Shown here: positions 22,294 to 31,985 of the stretch, piece after piece
Layout of the letters: every line of letters starts with the position of its first letter
How positions within the stretch are numbered: position 1 is the stretch's first letter
Assembly: GCA_002102555.1 (NCBI GenBank)
Contig: MCFL01000039.1
Location: 62,001 to 126,000 of the forward strand
DNA length: 64,000 bases
Direction of reading: 5' to 3'
From: Catenaria anguillulae PL171
Lineage: Eukaryota; Blastocladiomycota; Blastocladiomycetes; Blastocladiales; Catenariaceae
Notes under the pieces: model-generated
Told to the model about the DNA's origin: nothing
The model's input: only the letters and a program-made list of their open reading frames with translations
The model's database searches: none
Made by a program: the position numbers and the translations under genes

Positions 22294-24470
22294 TTATTGG
22301 CAGCCCAAGTCCATCGCCGAATCAGCATCCGGACGGGGCTCCGCAAATCGGGCGCGCGGAGCAGGCGGGAGCGGCGACGCACGGTGTTGGGTAAGCGCAG
22401 GTGGGTGCGCGGGATACGGCACAAACACGTGCGGCTGCTGTTGGTAGTACTGCTGCTGCTGCTGGAACTGATGCTGGTGCTGCCAATGCTGCCAATGCTG
22501 GTGGTGGGCTGCTGGTTGGCGCTGCTGGTTGTCTCGGCGGGCCAAGGCAAGGGGCAGATGGGAAGTGGGAATGCCGAGGCTGTATGCCTTGCGGAAAAGC
22601 GACGCGAATGCGTCACAGCCGTTGGCGAGCCGTTGCCCAAGATGCGCCAGGTCGTTGGCAAACTGTGCTTGGCACTTGAAGGCCTTGCACAGGCGGCAGA
22701 AACCGGGGCTGGCCTTGAGCACCTGGTGAAGCTCGCCAATAAGGCGCTCTTGCTCCTTGACTGCCGCCGTTGCCCTTTCGAAGGCCGCCGTCTGATGCGC
22801 TGCTGCCTCGTCGGCCTTGATGACCTGGGCACGGGCGACGGCCGCGTCGCCTTGAGCCATAAAGCATTGTGTATGTTGGGCCACGAGCTTGTCTTCCATG
22901 GTGGCAAGCTCGGCACGGGCAGAGGCGAGTTGGGCCTGTACGTCGTCACGGGCAGCCTCGATGGTGGCAATGTCGGCGCGAGCAGCAGTGAGGTGGGCCT
23001 GGGTGCCGTCGCGGTCGACCAGGGTCGTGGCCAGGTCGGCAAGGGCAGAAACGAGTTGCCCTTGAACAGCGTCGCGGTCGGCTTGGGTGGCGGCAAGGTC
23101 GGTGCGAACGGAAGCAAGCTGGTCAAGTGCGTCGTCCCGGTCAGCCTTTGTGGCGGTATGGTCGGCGCGAACGGAAGCGAGCTGGGCACGTGTGTCGTCG
23201 CGGTCGGCCTGGGTGGTGGCAAGGTCGGCAAGGGCAGCCACGAGTTGGGCCTGCAACGCTTCGCGGTCGGTCTGGTTGTTGGCGAGGTCGGAAAGGGCCG
23301 TGGCCAGCTTGAGGTTTGCGGCCGCAAGGTCTTGTTGGGTGGCTGCGAGTTGGACTCGTGCAGCGTCGGCGATCTGGTCTTTGGCCGCCATGGCGAGCGC
23401 GTCGGCCGCGGCTTGTGCGTCGCGTGCGGCGGTGGCCACGTCCCGGTCCAACAAAGCCGCGTCGCGTTGGGGCAAGCGCGCCAGCCAGTTCGTGGCGCAA
23501 GCTGGCCGAGATCCGAACCAAGCAGGCGCACGAAACTTGCAGAGCGTCAAACGTGCGGCGGGACAAGTCGTTGGCAGCCTCGACACGGGTGGCTGCGACC
23601 GCGACCGCGACTGCGCCCTGCCGTTGGATGGCCTTGGCGTACATGACGTGCTTGGCAATCTTGCGCCTAGCGACGACGGCGGCACCCACAAACCCGACCA
23701 GAGCAGCAGCAAACGAGACCACAAGGCACCAAGAAAACTGATGACGCGCAAGTCGCAGCCCGTGTGCGGCGGCAACCAGGGGCTCGTCCTGCGCGAGGCA
23801 AACCTGATCAATAAACGGATGGGGCGGCCGGCTCACGACACGCACAGAGGACATCGGCAGGTTGACGAACGGGCGGCACGACGGAAACACAAATACGTGC
23901 GGGCGAGCGAGGCGAGCGCACTGGTCGAGGCGGACCGGGCACAGAGTCGACGACGCAACCGGCTTGTTGGCCTTGATGAGGCGCACAATGGTTGACTCAA
24001 GTTCCTCGTCCGACAACGCCGTCAGATTGGCGACGCGAATCCACGCCGAGACACGCATCGTGTTGCTGCTGTTGTTGATGTTGCTGCCGTTGCTGCTGCC
24101 CTCGACAAAGACGGTCGGCGACGGCGCATGCGACCTAACGACGGCTGTTGCCGGTGGGGCCGAAAAGGTTGGCACCCAGTGTGCCGTGACGTGAGCGACA
24201 CTTGAACTGGCCCCGTCGCTGGCGCTTGTGATATCGATTGGGTTGGCGTTGGTGTTGGTGTTGGCGTTGGCGTTGGTGACGGCGCTTGAATTGCCAGCCA
24301 AGTTGCTTGCCAAGTGCATCTCCGAGTCGATGCGGTTGCCCATGACCCGGATCAAATCGACAAAGCGGGAAGCGATGTAGTGCCCAGTCGCATCGCCGCG
24401 CGCAAACAGGTCCGAAAGGGCGAAAGACGGTGACGCCGAGACGGGCAACACAAAGAACACAGGCAAGAAC
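22294..24470 (-). CDS. single-pass membrane protein with a 21-residue-repeat coiled coil
   Basis: The second exon begins at 24,470 after an acceptor (ATTTAG) and opens with a hydrophobic stretch (LPVFFVLPVSASPSFALSDLF), probably the end of a signal peptide started in an upstream exon near 24,620-24,750. Next come an Asn/Ala/Thr run, a region with glycosylation-type NNSS sequences, and a membrane helix (WCLVVSFAAALVGFVGAAVV) followed by ARRKIAKH. A long Ala-rich coiled coil follows, built on a 21-residue unit of the form LASVRTDLAATQADRDAVQGQ-like heptads, about six units. The C-terminus is Gln/His/Pro-rich. The frame changes near 23,468-23,485 (RHELAG against LPQRDAALLDRD), where the copy at 17 kb has extra sequence, so there is a small deletion or an assembly error. 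Function unknown; it could be a surface sensor or a tether with a cytoplasmic rod. Confidence 0.6.
22880..23245 (-). repeat. 63-nt coding minisatellite (21-residue units)
   Basis: About six tandem 63-nt units lie inside the coiled-coil gene. Successive units begin LVAALADLATTQADRD, LASVRADHTATKADRD, LASVRTDLAATQADRD, LVSALADLATTLVDRD, LTAARADIATIEAARD and LASARAELATMEDK. Each unit equals three heptads, so changes in unit number preserve the coiled coil. The related copy near 17.6 kb has only about two units, direct evidence that copy number changes here. Confidence 0.75.
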
Positions 24471-26512
24471 CTAAATGTTGCCAACAATGAGCCAGAACGG
24501 GTGGGTACGAGTTAGTGTGAGGGCAGAGCGCGCGGTAGGAAGAGCTGGGTGCGAACAGGCAATTGCCGGCCCGATCCAACAATGAAACCTGCCGAATCGC
24601 AACACGAGATGGATCCGTACAGGAAGAGCAGGAACGCAAACGAAAAGAGGACGGATGCGGACGCAGAGCGCCGGAAGATGCGGCGATGAGTGCATGAGGC
24701 GCGGCGACACGCGAGTCCATCGGGACGCGAGGGGCAGAATTGGGGGTAGACATGATGATGCCGCGAGAACAAGGGGTTTGAGTGGTTGCAGGTAGCTTTG
24801 GGAGCAGGTTGCAGAGACTTTTGGGCGTTTCGGAGGCAATTGAATTGCGATACGCAGTCTTGGGGAAAGAGCTATAACGGGTTTGGGCGTGGGAATCGGA
24901 CGTATTTAAATGGCGGGCGAGGACGCGTCTGCGCAGACCCAAGAAAAAGCGATTCGGACGAGCCAGATGAGCCAGATGAGCCAAGCTTGGAAGAAAGCGC
25001 AACTGAAGGAAAAGCATGACGTGGATAAAGTGAACGAACGAACGAGTTGTGAGCGAGCGAGTGACGACTGAGCAGGCAGCATGCGTCATGGTGTGTCGGT
25101 CGAGCCTGCCCAAAGCGAATCCCGTTGTGCAAGTGCAAGGCCAGTGCCAGTGCCAGCGCCAGTGCCAGTGCCAGTGAAAGCCATTTCCTGTGCCTGTGAA
25201 AGTCAGAGTCAGTGAGACTTTGACGTGAACTCATCGGCATCATCCCATACCATCCATCCACCATTCATGCCACAGCCATCGCCATGACACCCACAACCCG
25301 ATGCAAATGCATTCCCCATGCTGTGGGCACACGCAAATGTACTTCAATCGACCTCCTCGTGCCATTCGGCCGCGGCACGTCGATGGCGGATCGGCCGCTT
25401 GGAGGCCTTATTCAGGCCGACCGACTTGTTCCTCCTCCCAAACACTCACAACCGACTTGGCTTGCATGCGCACGGACGTCCTGGCATGCTCGCCACGGAG
25501 CCAGTACAGGCTCACCTGCTCGGGCACATCGTACACATGCCACGGATGCGGACGGGTTTTCAACGCATTGACTTGACTTGCGCGCGGCACGTGCAGTCTC
25601 ACTCAACACTGAACACGGAACGGTAATTACGGGTGCCTCGACACTCGCCACACCGCAGGCATGGCGGCAAATCCACACGGTCCGGACTGCGACTGCTCCG
25701 GCCGTCAACTCGACGGACTCGGCCAAGGCAAATGCGCCCGTCGGCCAAAAGCGACTCGGGCTTCTTTTCCTCAGCGTGATCCAAGAGTGGATTGCTGGCG
25801 TAGAGGACGCTCAACCTGGTGCCAGGCGATGGAGGAACGTGCGAATCAAGGCCGGGTCTGGATTCCAGCCTCGAAACATTGGATTTTCCTCATGTGATTG
25901 CTTTGGGTGAATTTCTGCATGGCTCGTGCCTCAACTGAGACATTTTGGGAACGGTGTCCTTCACAACCAAGTCGATCTGAACGAGGTGTGATTGCATCTT
26001 CCTTCCTGATGACGCGCGTCAAATCGACGACCATGACGGTTTCTCCCTTGCACCGCCGTGCGGGCTGCTGGATGACAGCAGCCGGATCAGCAGAGCCCTT
26101 GACACTGTCATTCAGGATTTGACCGTTATATTTTCTGTTGAACAGCGTTCGAAGACTGGTGTGCCGCTTATGCATTGACCTTGCCTGGACGAGATTCCTC
26201 CCCAGGCCGGCATTCACGGTGAAAAAGATGGTTTCGATTCTTTCAGCGTAATGTGCTTAGCACATGATGGATTTGATGTCGGTTGGGCCATATGAAGCGT
26301 TCCGGCGTGAGCACGATGCGTTGAGGGGTCAAGGAAGCTATCGAGTGACTGGCGAAGAATTCGTCCTTTTCAATGAGCCGGACAAGGTTGTGTAGGTGTT
26401 GGGCAAGCTGAACGATGCAAAACCAAACATGTTTCGAATTGCGCAAGGAGCTTTATTGAAGCCAAAGTGTATGTATCGGTCTCAATGGAAAAGCACACCA
26501 AAAAAGGCAAAT
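24471..26512. other. upstream region of the coiled-coil gene and intergenic DNA
   Basis: The 5' exon of the minus-strand coiled-coil gene must lie in 24,480-24,780. A hydrophobic frame there (VLFSFAFLLFL) can be joined in phase through a GTACGG donor at 24,620, but it lacks its own ATG. The frame that starts with ATG at about 24,751 (MSTPNSAPRVPMD) does not splice in phase. A hexanucleotide run, (CCAGTG)n with one variant unit, occupies 25,141-25,176. From 25,200 to 26,512, downstream of SEC20, only shadow frames were seen. Confidence 0.4.
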
Positions 26513-27423
26513 TTAAAACAACCACCAAAACACCCTCTTCTTCAAAATGTACAAGACCACCGCCACAAAGACCAAACATGCAAACCCAATCACAAGCTTG
26601 TCAGTGCGATCCCTCTGCTCCAAATCCGTCAAGAGTGACCTTGCACCTCGAATCACGGCCGTCATGGTGTTGTACTCGCGGTTGACTTGCTTGAGCAAGC
26701 GCGTTTGCGAGTCAAGGGCCGTCACGTTGGCAGTCGACTTTTCGAGTTCTTGCGTCATGAGCTGCGACATGCGCTGGAGTGTGGCGGTCGTTTGCGCTGC
26801 GGCGCGCTGTGTGCGCTCTTTTGTTGAAGACGCGTTTGAGGATGGCGACGACGGAGAGGAAGAGGTGGACGAGAGGAGTTGGCGGCGGCGCAAGGACGTT
26901 TGTGAGGAGAGAGACCGACGGACAGATTGCGACAGAGTTCGGAGCGAATCCTCATGGCTGCAGGAGGCAAAACATGACACGTCACGTCAGCTTCCACGAA
27001 TCAAGTGGGGGACGATGGATCAAAAAAAAAAAATGTGTGTGTGTACATGAACTTGAGCTTTCGGCTGTCTGAAATGACCTTTTCCAGAGCAGTCCTCTCT
27101 ACGCCGCGGCAATCCGCCGCCATGTCAGCGGCATTGTTGAGCTCTTCTTGCCACCGAGCAAGAGCAGTGCGTAAACTGCCCGTGTAGGCGACCCAGTCTG
27201 CGTCCGACTGGATGAGTGGCGGCTGAGAGTTGACCGATTGCGTGAGTAGGGACAGGAGGTGTTGGACGTGAGTGTTACATTTGGCCAGGTCAGATTGGAG
27301 TGAGGTTGCCAACAATGGAGCTGGTGCAGAAGGCGCAGCAGAGGACGCCGGCGGAGAAGCTGCTGGTGACGGCGCCCCGTGGTCGGCAGGAACGGGTCGT
27401 AGGATGGCGCTTAATGATGACAT
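26513..27423 (-). CDS. SEC20: SEC20 / BNIP1-type ER SNARE
   Basis: Two exons (27423-27047 and 26957-26513) join across an 89-nt intron and give 273 residues; a donor six bases upstream is also in phase. The C-terminal half has the Sec20 layout: a helical SNARE-like stretch (TLQRMSQLMTQELEKSTANV, LDSQTRLLKQVNREYNTM), a basic linker (EQRDRTDK) and a C-terminal anchor (LVIGFACLVFVAVVLYILKKR) with almost nothing after it. The N-terminal 120 residues hold an Ala/Pro-rich start and a helical domain (LAKCNTHVQHLLSLL). Sec20 works on the ER with Use1, Ufe1 and Sec22 and the Dsl1 tether to fuse retrograde COPI vesicles from the Golgi. Assignment rests on domain order, length and the anchor, not on a strict signature. 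It is head-to-head with the aminotransferase gene. Confidence 0.75.
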
Positions 27424-28299
27424 GGCCGGAAATGGGTGCGTTGAGTGCTTTTTTTTGCCTCAATGGAAGTGCAAGGCAAGTTCAACCTTTGAGTGTGCGT
27501 AACTGTCATTGTAAATAGGTGATTGTGGGCGAAGAAATGCCGGGCTGTCGATCGTTCGCGACTAGCCAGTCATGGTCTCATCACGGAGGAAACTCCATGT
27601 CAGACCTGCCAGGTTCTGGAGACATGAAATCGTGCTTCCTATGCATAGAAAACTCGAGACAAAAGCACGTCCAAGGAGCAAGCACGACACATAAAGCAAA
27701 GCAGACGCAAAACAAAACGGCCAGACAAAGTGAACCGAGAACAAAGACCTGCACACCGCCGCGCTTCTCGCCATCAGTGCTACCTTCGTCGACCCGGAAA
27801 ACAAATCGGACTCGGCAACCGGGGCACCAGCGACACACACGACGGTAGCGCCAATCGAATAAATAACAATCGCTGACATCAAACCAATTGGCATCCCAGT
27901 ACGCCGACACGATGACTTGATCAATCTGTTTGGGCCGTCGATCTGGCGCGAATCCTGTTGGGGACTCGGAGAGAGCTGAATGGCACTTGCATGCCCGACT
28001 CCATCGACCACGGCCACGACTGTACATATGTATCATCTGTACATGCACAGCGTGGAAATTCCAATGATTGTGAGTCCTGTACATGGTAGCATGCATGCAT
28101 AAAGAAACCATCGGCCCACAGTTTCCTGCTTCCATTCGTCCGGATATTAATGTTTTCACAATATCTCATCGCAAAATCGAGAAAATCAACATCACGGGAC
28201 GCATCCGCTCTGCCTTTCATCCATCCATCCATCCATCATCGCCCATCTGTCTGAGCGCCAACAAAATACGTACACCGGGACGATAAATAAGTACCAACC
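27424..28299. promoter_or_regulatory. shared 5' region of SEC20 and the aminotransferase
   Basis: An 876-nt head-to-head spacer that must contain both promoters. A weak TATA-like ATAAATAA (28,282-28,289) lies just upstream of the plus-strand ATG, probably too close to act as a TATA box. A CATC-rich run lies at about 28,219-28,237. No coding segment recognised. Confidence 0.45.
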
Positions 28300-29832
28300 A
28301 TGCTCCCTCACTTGCTCGCGCGCTCTCTCATTCGCAGCGCACCCTGCACTCGCTCCCGTGCCCTCTTGCTTCAGGCCAACACCATGTCCACCACGTCTAC
28401 CACCGCTGCCGCTGCCGCTGCCGCACGCATTACCCCGCGGCCCATTCAGGCCTCGGCCTACCCTTCCTTGCTCACGCCACACTCGCTCGCCCGCCAGCCC
28501 TCGGCCATCCGCGCCCTGCTCCCGCTCGCGCAACTCCCCGGCATGATTTCGCTCGCGGGCGGCCTCCCCAACCCGGCCACCTTCCCGATTGCCGACCTCA
28601 GCATCACCTTCACCAATGGCCAGCAAGTGTCGCTGGGTCCAGACCGTACGCGTGCCGCCCTGCAATACGGGCCGACCCCTGGCCTTCCCGACTTGGTCAA
28701 TTTTCTCACCAAGTTGCAAGAACACGTTCATGGCCCTCCCGCAAAGGGCCACCAGGTTGGTCGCGGTGTCATGGTCGGCAACGGGTCGCAGGACTTGCTT
28801 GCCAAGGCGCTGGCCATGGTGCTACAGCCAGGCGATTCGCTCCTGGTCGAGAGCCCGTGCTATGTTGGCACCCTGGCCATCCTCAAGCCCATGGTCAAGG
28901 CTCTCGGCATCAAGCTCATCAGTGTCCCGACGGATGCGCAGGGCGTGATCCCAGGCGAGCTGGATCGCATCATGTCCACCTTGGATGCAAGTGTCAAGCG
29001 GCCCAAATTCATGTACACGGTGCCTACGGGCGGCAACCCAACAGGCAACACGGCATCGCTCGACCGACGCGTGGCCGTGTACGGCCTGTTGCAAAAGCAC
29101 GACTTGATGTTGCTCGAGGACGACCCGTACTACTACTTGCAATTCCCCAACGGCGGCGTCACTTCGCCTGCACTCGCCAACGAGCTCACCCATGCGCCGT
29201 CGACCGTCGATGCGGATGCGGACGCACGGCTCGGCGAACAGTTCCGGTCCACGCTGCTTCCCAGCTACCTCGCCCTCGACACGGACGCGCGCGTATTGCG
29301 GTTCGAATCCTTCTCCAAGGTGGTGTCTGCAGGCTTGCGGCTCGGCATGGTGACGGGCCCACAACCGCTCATTGACCGCATCGCACTGGACGTACAATCC
29401 ACGTCGTTGCAGCCAACGGGACCCTCGCAAGCCATTTTCCACGCGCTTGCCGACTCGCTCTGGAGCCATAACCCGTCACGCTTCCTCGCACACGCCGCAC
29501 GCGTGGCTTCGTTCTACCAGTCGCGGCGCGACGCTCTGGTGCGCGCCATTGAGGCCGAGGGCCTGGTTGCCCGTGGGCTTGTCGAGGTGAGTGTACCGCA
29601 AGCAGGCATGTTTTTGTGGCTCAAGGTGCCCAAAGTCAAGGATACGGGTGTGGTGATTAACAAGTATGCGCGGGATGCCAAGGTGCTCTTGCTGCCTGGG
29701 CTCGAGTTTATGCCCTTGGGTGGCGATTGCCAGTATGTGCGGGCAACGTATTCGACAGCAACGGATGAGGAGATGAGCGAGGCGGCCAGGAGGTTTGGTG
29801 AGTGTATTGAGCGGGCCGTGAGTGAGCAATAG
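28300..29832 (+). CDS. kynurenine/alpha-aminoadipate aminotransferase (KAT II / AADAT type)
   Basis: This intronless 510-residue PLP enzyme of fold type I matches human AADAT along its length: MISLAGGLPNP, ALQYGPTPGLPDL, VGNGSQDLLAKA, PKFMYTVPTGGNPTGN, LLEDDPYYYLQF, FESFSKVVSAGLRLG, AGMFLWLKV and YVRATYS. Lys340 in SFSK is the Schiff-base lysine. The YTVP..NPTGN and EDDPYYY motifs place the substrate and PLP. Such enzymes transaminate 2-aminoadipate (fungal lysine synthesis) and kynurenine (tryptophan breakdown, NAD branch point). The first 28 residues (MLPHLLARSLIRSAPCTRSR) are Arg-rich and lack acids, as in a mitochondrial presequence; a second in-frame ATG at 28,384 would give a cytosolic form. 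It is tail-to-tail with the CATIP-like gene, with 61 nt between stops. Confidence 0.9.
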   Translation: MLPHLLARSLIRSAPCTRSRALLLQANTMSTTSTTAAAAAAARITPRPIQASAYPSLLTPHSLARQPSAIRALLPLAQLPGMISLAGGLPNPATFPIADLSITFTNGQQVSLGPDRTRAALQYGPTPGLPDLVNFLTKLQEHVHGPPAKGHQVGRGVMVGNGSQDLLAKALAMVLQPGDSLLVESPCYVGTLAILKPMVKALGIKLISVPTDAQGVIPGELDRIMSTLDASVKRPKFMYTVPTGGNPTGNTASLDRRVAVYGLLQKHDLMLLEDDPYYYLQFPNGGVTSPALANELTHAPSTVDADADARLGEQFRSTLLPSYLALDTDARVLRFESFSKVVSAGLRLGMVTGPQPLIDRIALDVQSTSLQPTGPSQAIFHALADSLWSHNPSRFLAHAARVASFYQSRRDALVRAIEAEGLVARGLVEVSVPQAGMFLWLKVPKVKDTGVVINKYARDAKVLLLPGLEFMPLGGDCQYVRATYSTATDEEMSEAARRFGECIERAVSEQ

Positions 29833-29893
29833 TTTAGATTCATCAAGTGTGTTTTTATTTGAGTTGATGTTAATATTGCGTCTTTTGCTTTGT

Positions 29894-31540
29894 TTATTGC
29901 TGTGGAAGCAAGAAGTAGTCGCGCGCAAATGCGTACACATCGGTGGGTTTCTTGACGAGGACAGCGCGCATAAAGTCGCTGAGCATGGCCGTGAGTTGCG
30001 GGCGAGTGTGCAAGACTGAATCCAAGTTTTGTTCTTCTTCTGCCTGTTTGTTGCATCATACCAAATTGTCAATGCCAAGTGTACGAGCAAGCAACAACGT
30101 ATTCAAAAAAAAACGTACCTTGAGGTCATAATACATGCTCTGTACTTCAATCGCCCCGCCCAACTCGCCATCATCTGCGGGATGACCGCCCACAACAGCT
30201 TTCGGATCCGTGACGATCCCGTGAGCGCCAGCAACGCGCAAAACGGCCACCAACTCGAGCCCGCCACTTGCTCCGTCACCAAGTGCATCCGCGGCAGACC
30301 GCGGGCGCTGCTCGTCATCCACGACCCAGGGTGCAAAGTACCACTGCGACTCGTGGCCAACCAAATCATAGGCTGCCTCGTGCGGCGGCGGCTTTGCGGC
30401 ACTCACGGCCTTGTCAACGCGGACGCCGGCCAACTTGCGTGCCAGACCACATACGACCTGCGGGCGGACAGGATCCGATGTGAGCGTCACGACCGTCGGT
30501 TGGTCCGGGTTGTCGGCATATGCGTGTGTCACAAACACTTCGGGGACAGATAGGCCCGTGGATTGCACGTGAAGGGCAACGAGCAGAAGAAAGATGAGTT
30601 GCGAGCCCGAAAACAACAGCCCGGGGCACGATCCGTGGTCGATGACGTGGGTGGATGAGAATGTGACGAGATCGTCAGCGTCGTCAGGCGAGCCTGCAAG
30701 TGTGACGGATTGATGTTGGACGAGATAGTGTGGGCGCGGTGGAGCTGTGGATGGGCGCGAGGAGCCAGATGCGGGGCGGGCCGAGCGCGGGCGGGCAGAT
30801 GAGGTGCGCGAAGGAGAGGAGAGACCTGTGCTTGCTGGTTGGGTTGGATCCGAAAGCAAAGGAGCGACCGTGGACGTGCCGAGCTCATCAGCATGCGCTT
30901 GAGCATCCTCGGACTCTTGAGATGGCGTTGTGTCTTCAGGGACCGTGTTGAGGTACTCATCCAAACTGGCCGATTCTTGTTGCTGTTGCTCAGCAGATGC
31001 ACGCTGAGTAGCAGACACGGGCTTGCTCCCACTTCCACTTCCACTCCCACCGGCAATGGACCTGCTCGACGCCCCTGGGACTGCACTCGACACGCGCGTG
31101 GATCCTGGCGCCGTGATTCCCATGCCCCATACATTGCGCGTGTGCCGGACTTTGCCACCAATGGTCACGACCCGCGACTCACGCAGCGTGTCGAGCTGAG
31201 TCGAGACATTGGCAATCACCTGGACCGATGTCTTATCCTGGACCGAGCCGCCCGCGCGCAATAGCAGTGAGGCCATGACTTGGTAGCAAGGGCTGCCGTT
31301 GTAAGTGGCGTCTGCGATTTCAACCGAGAGCCGGCCGGCAGATGCGGGCAGGGCAGTACCGGTTGAGAGTGATGTGGTGTTGCGCAGGTCCAAGGTAAAG
31401 GATGTGTTTGTGATGGCCGGGATCACGTCCGTGTCGAGCTCGTGGAGCAGCTCGCCAGTCACGTCAGGCAAGGAGCATTTGAGAGGCGCGGAAGGAAATG
31501 CGGACTGGCCGGGAGGCGGGACCGGAGGAGGAGCATCCAT
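29894..31540 (-). CDS. CATIP-like ciliogenesis protein with C-terminal RIIa-type docking helix
   Basis: Two exons (31540-30119 and 30043-29894) join in phase across a 75-nt intron, giving 523 residues. The pattern follows animal CATIP (ciliogenesis-associated TTC17-interacting protein). An N-terminal beta-rich region contains ATYNGSPCYQVMASLL, where CATIP has a TYNGQPCFLVHA-like stretch. A Ser/Pro-rich insert follows, then a hydrophobic segment (SQLIFLLLVALHVQ), ESQWYFAPW, and a C-terminal motif supplied by exon 2 (LSDFMRAVLVKKPTDVYAFA) resembling the RIIa dimerisation/docking helix. CATIP promotes actin-dependent ciliogenesis in animals; here it would act at the zoospore flagellum or basal body. 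Recognition is from recalled family patterns, so the RIIa tail is firmer than the N-terminal match. It shares a 445-nt head-to-head promoter with the pseudokinesin gene. Confidence 0.65.
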
Positions 31541-31985
31541 GATTCGGGAAAGATTCGATTGCTTGATGTTTCCTGTAAATTTCCATGGTTATTCCGATGG
31601 TACTTGGCCGTGGGAACTGTTAATAAATATCGATTTGAGTGAGAGTGTTGGTGAACAATGAAAGAGTCAGATCGGCGGCCCACGAAGTGGCGTCCTCATG
31701 TCGATCCCTGTGTCGATCCCTTTAAGCTTGCGGTCCGCGATTCTCACAACGATTTGGTTGGCTCTGCTCGTGGCGCCCAATGGAAATGTAAATCGTATGT
31801 ACGATGAAGGTTGCACCATGAATAGTACCCCAAGACACATTGACACATTAGGCATTCTCGCTGCTCCACAACATCGCCCTGCACCCATGACCTCATTCAT
31901 CATTGTCGCCTAAGTCCCCCAACCAATCTCCATTCTCCCAAAGTCACCGATCATCAACACCCAAACACCCAACACCCAAGCGACA
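31541..31985. promoter_or_regulatory. bidirectional promoter region: CATIP-like and pseudokinesin genes
   Basis: A 445-nt spacer separates two divergent start codons. No convincing TATA box or repeated motif was found. The arrangement matters because both products are plausibly microtubule- or flagellum-associated and could be co-expressed during sporulation. Confidence 0.45.

Noticed and set aside
22880-23245. CRISPR-like regular repeat
   Set aside because: The 63-nt units are contiguous, diverged and encode in-frame heptads, with no spacers and no cas genes.
22252-23646. 464-codon plus-strand open frame across the coiled-coil gene
   Set aside because: It is the antisense of the 63-nt repeat region. 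Biased codons in the minus-strand gene keep the other strand open, and its translation is a Gly/Val/Arg-rich repeat without family features.
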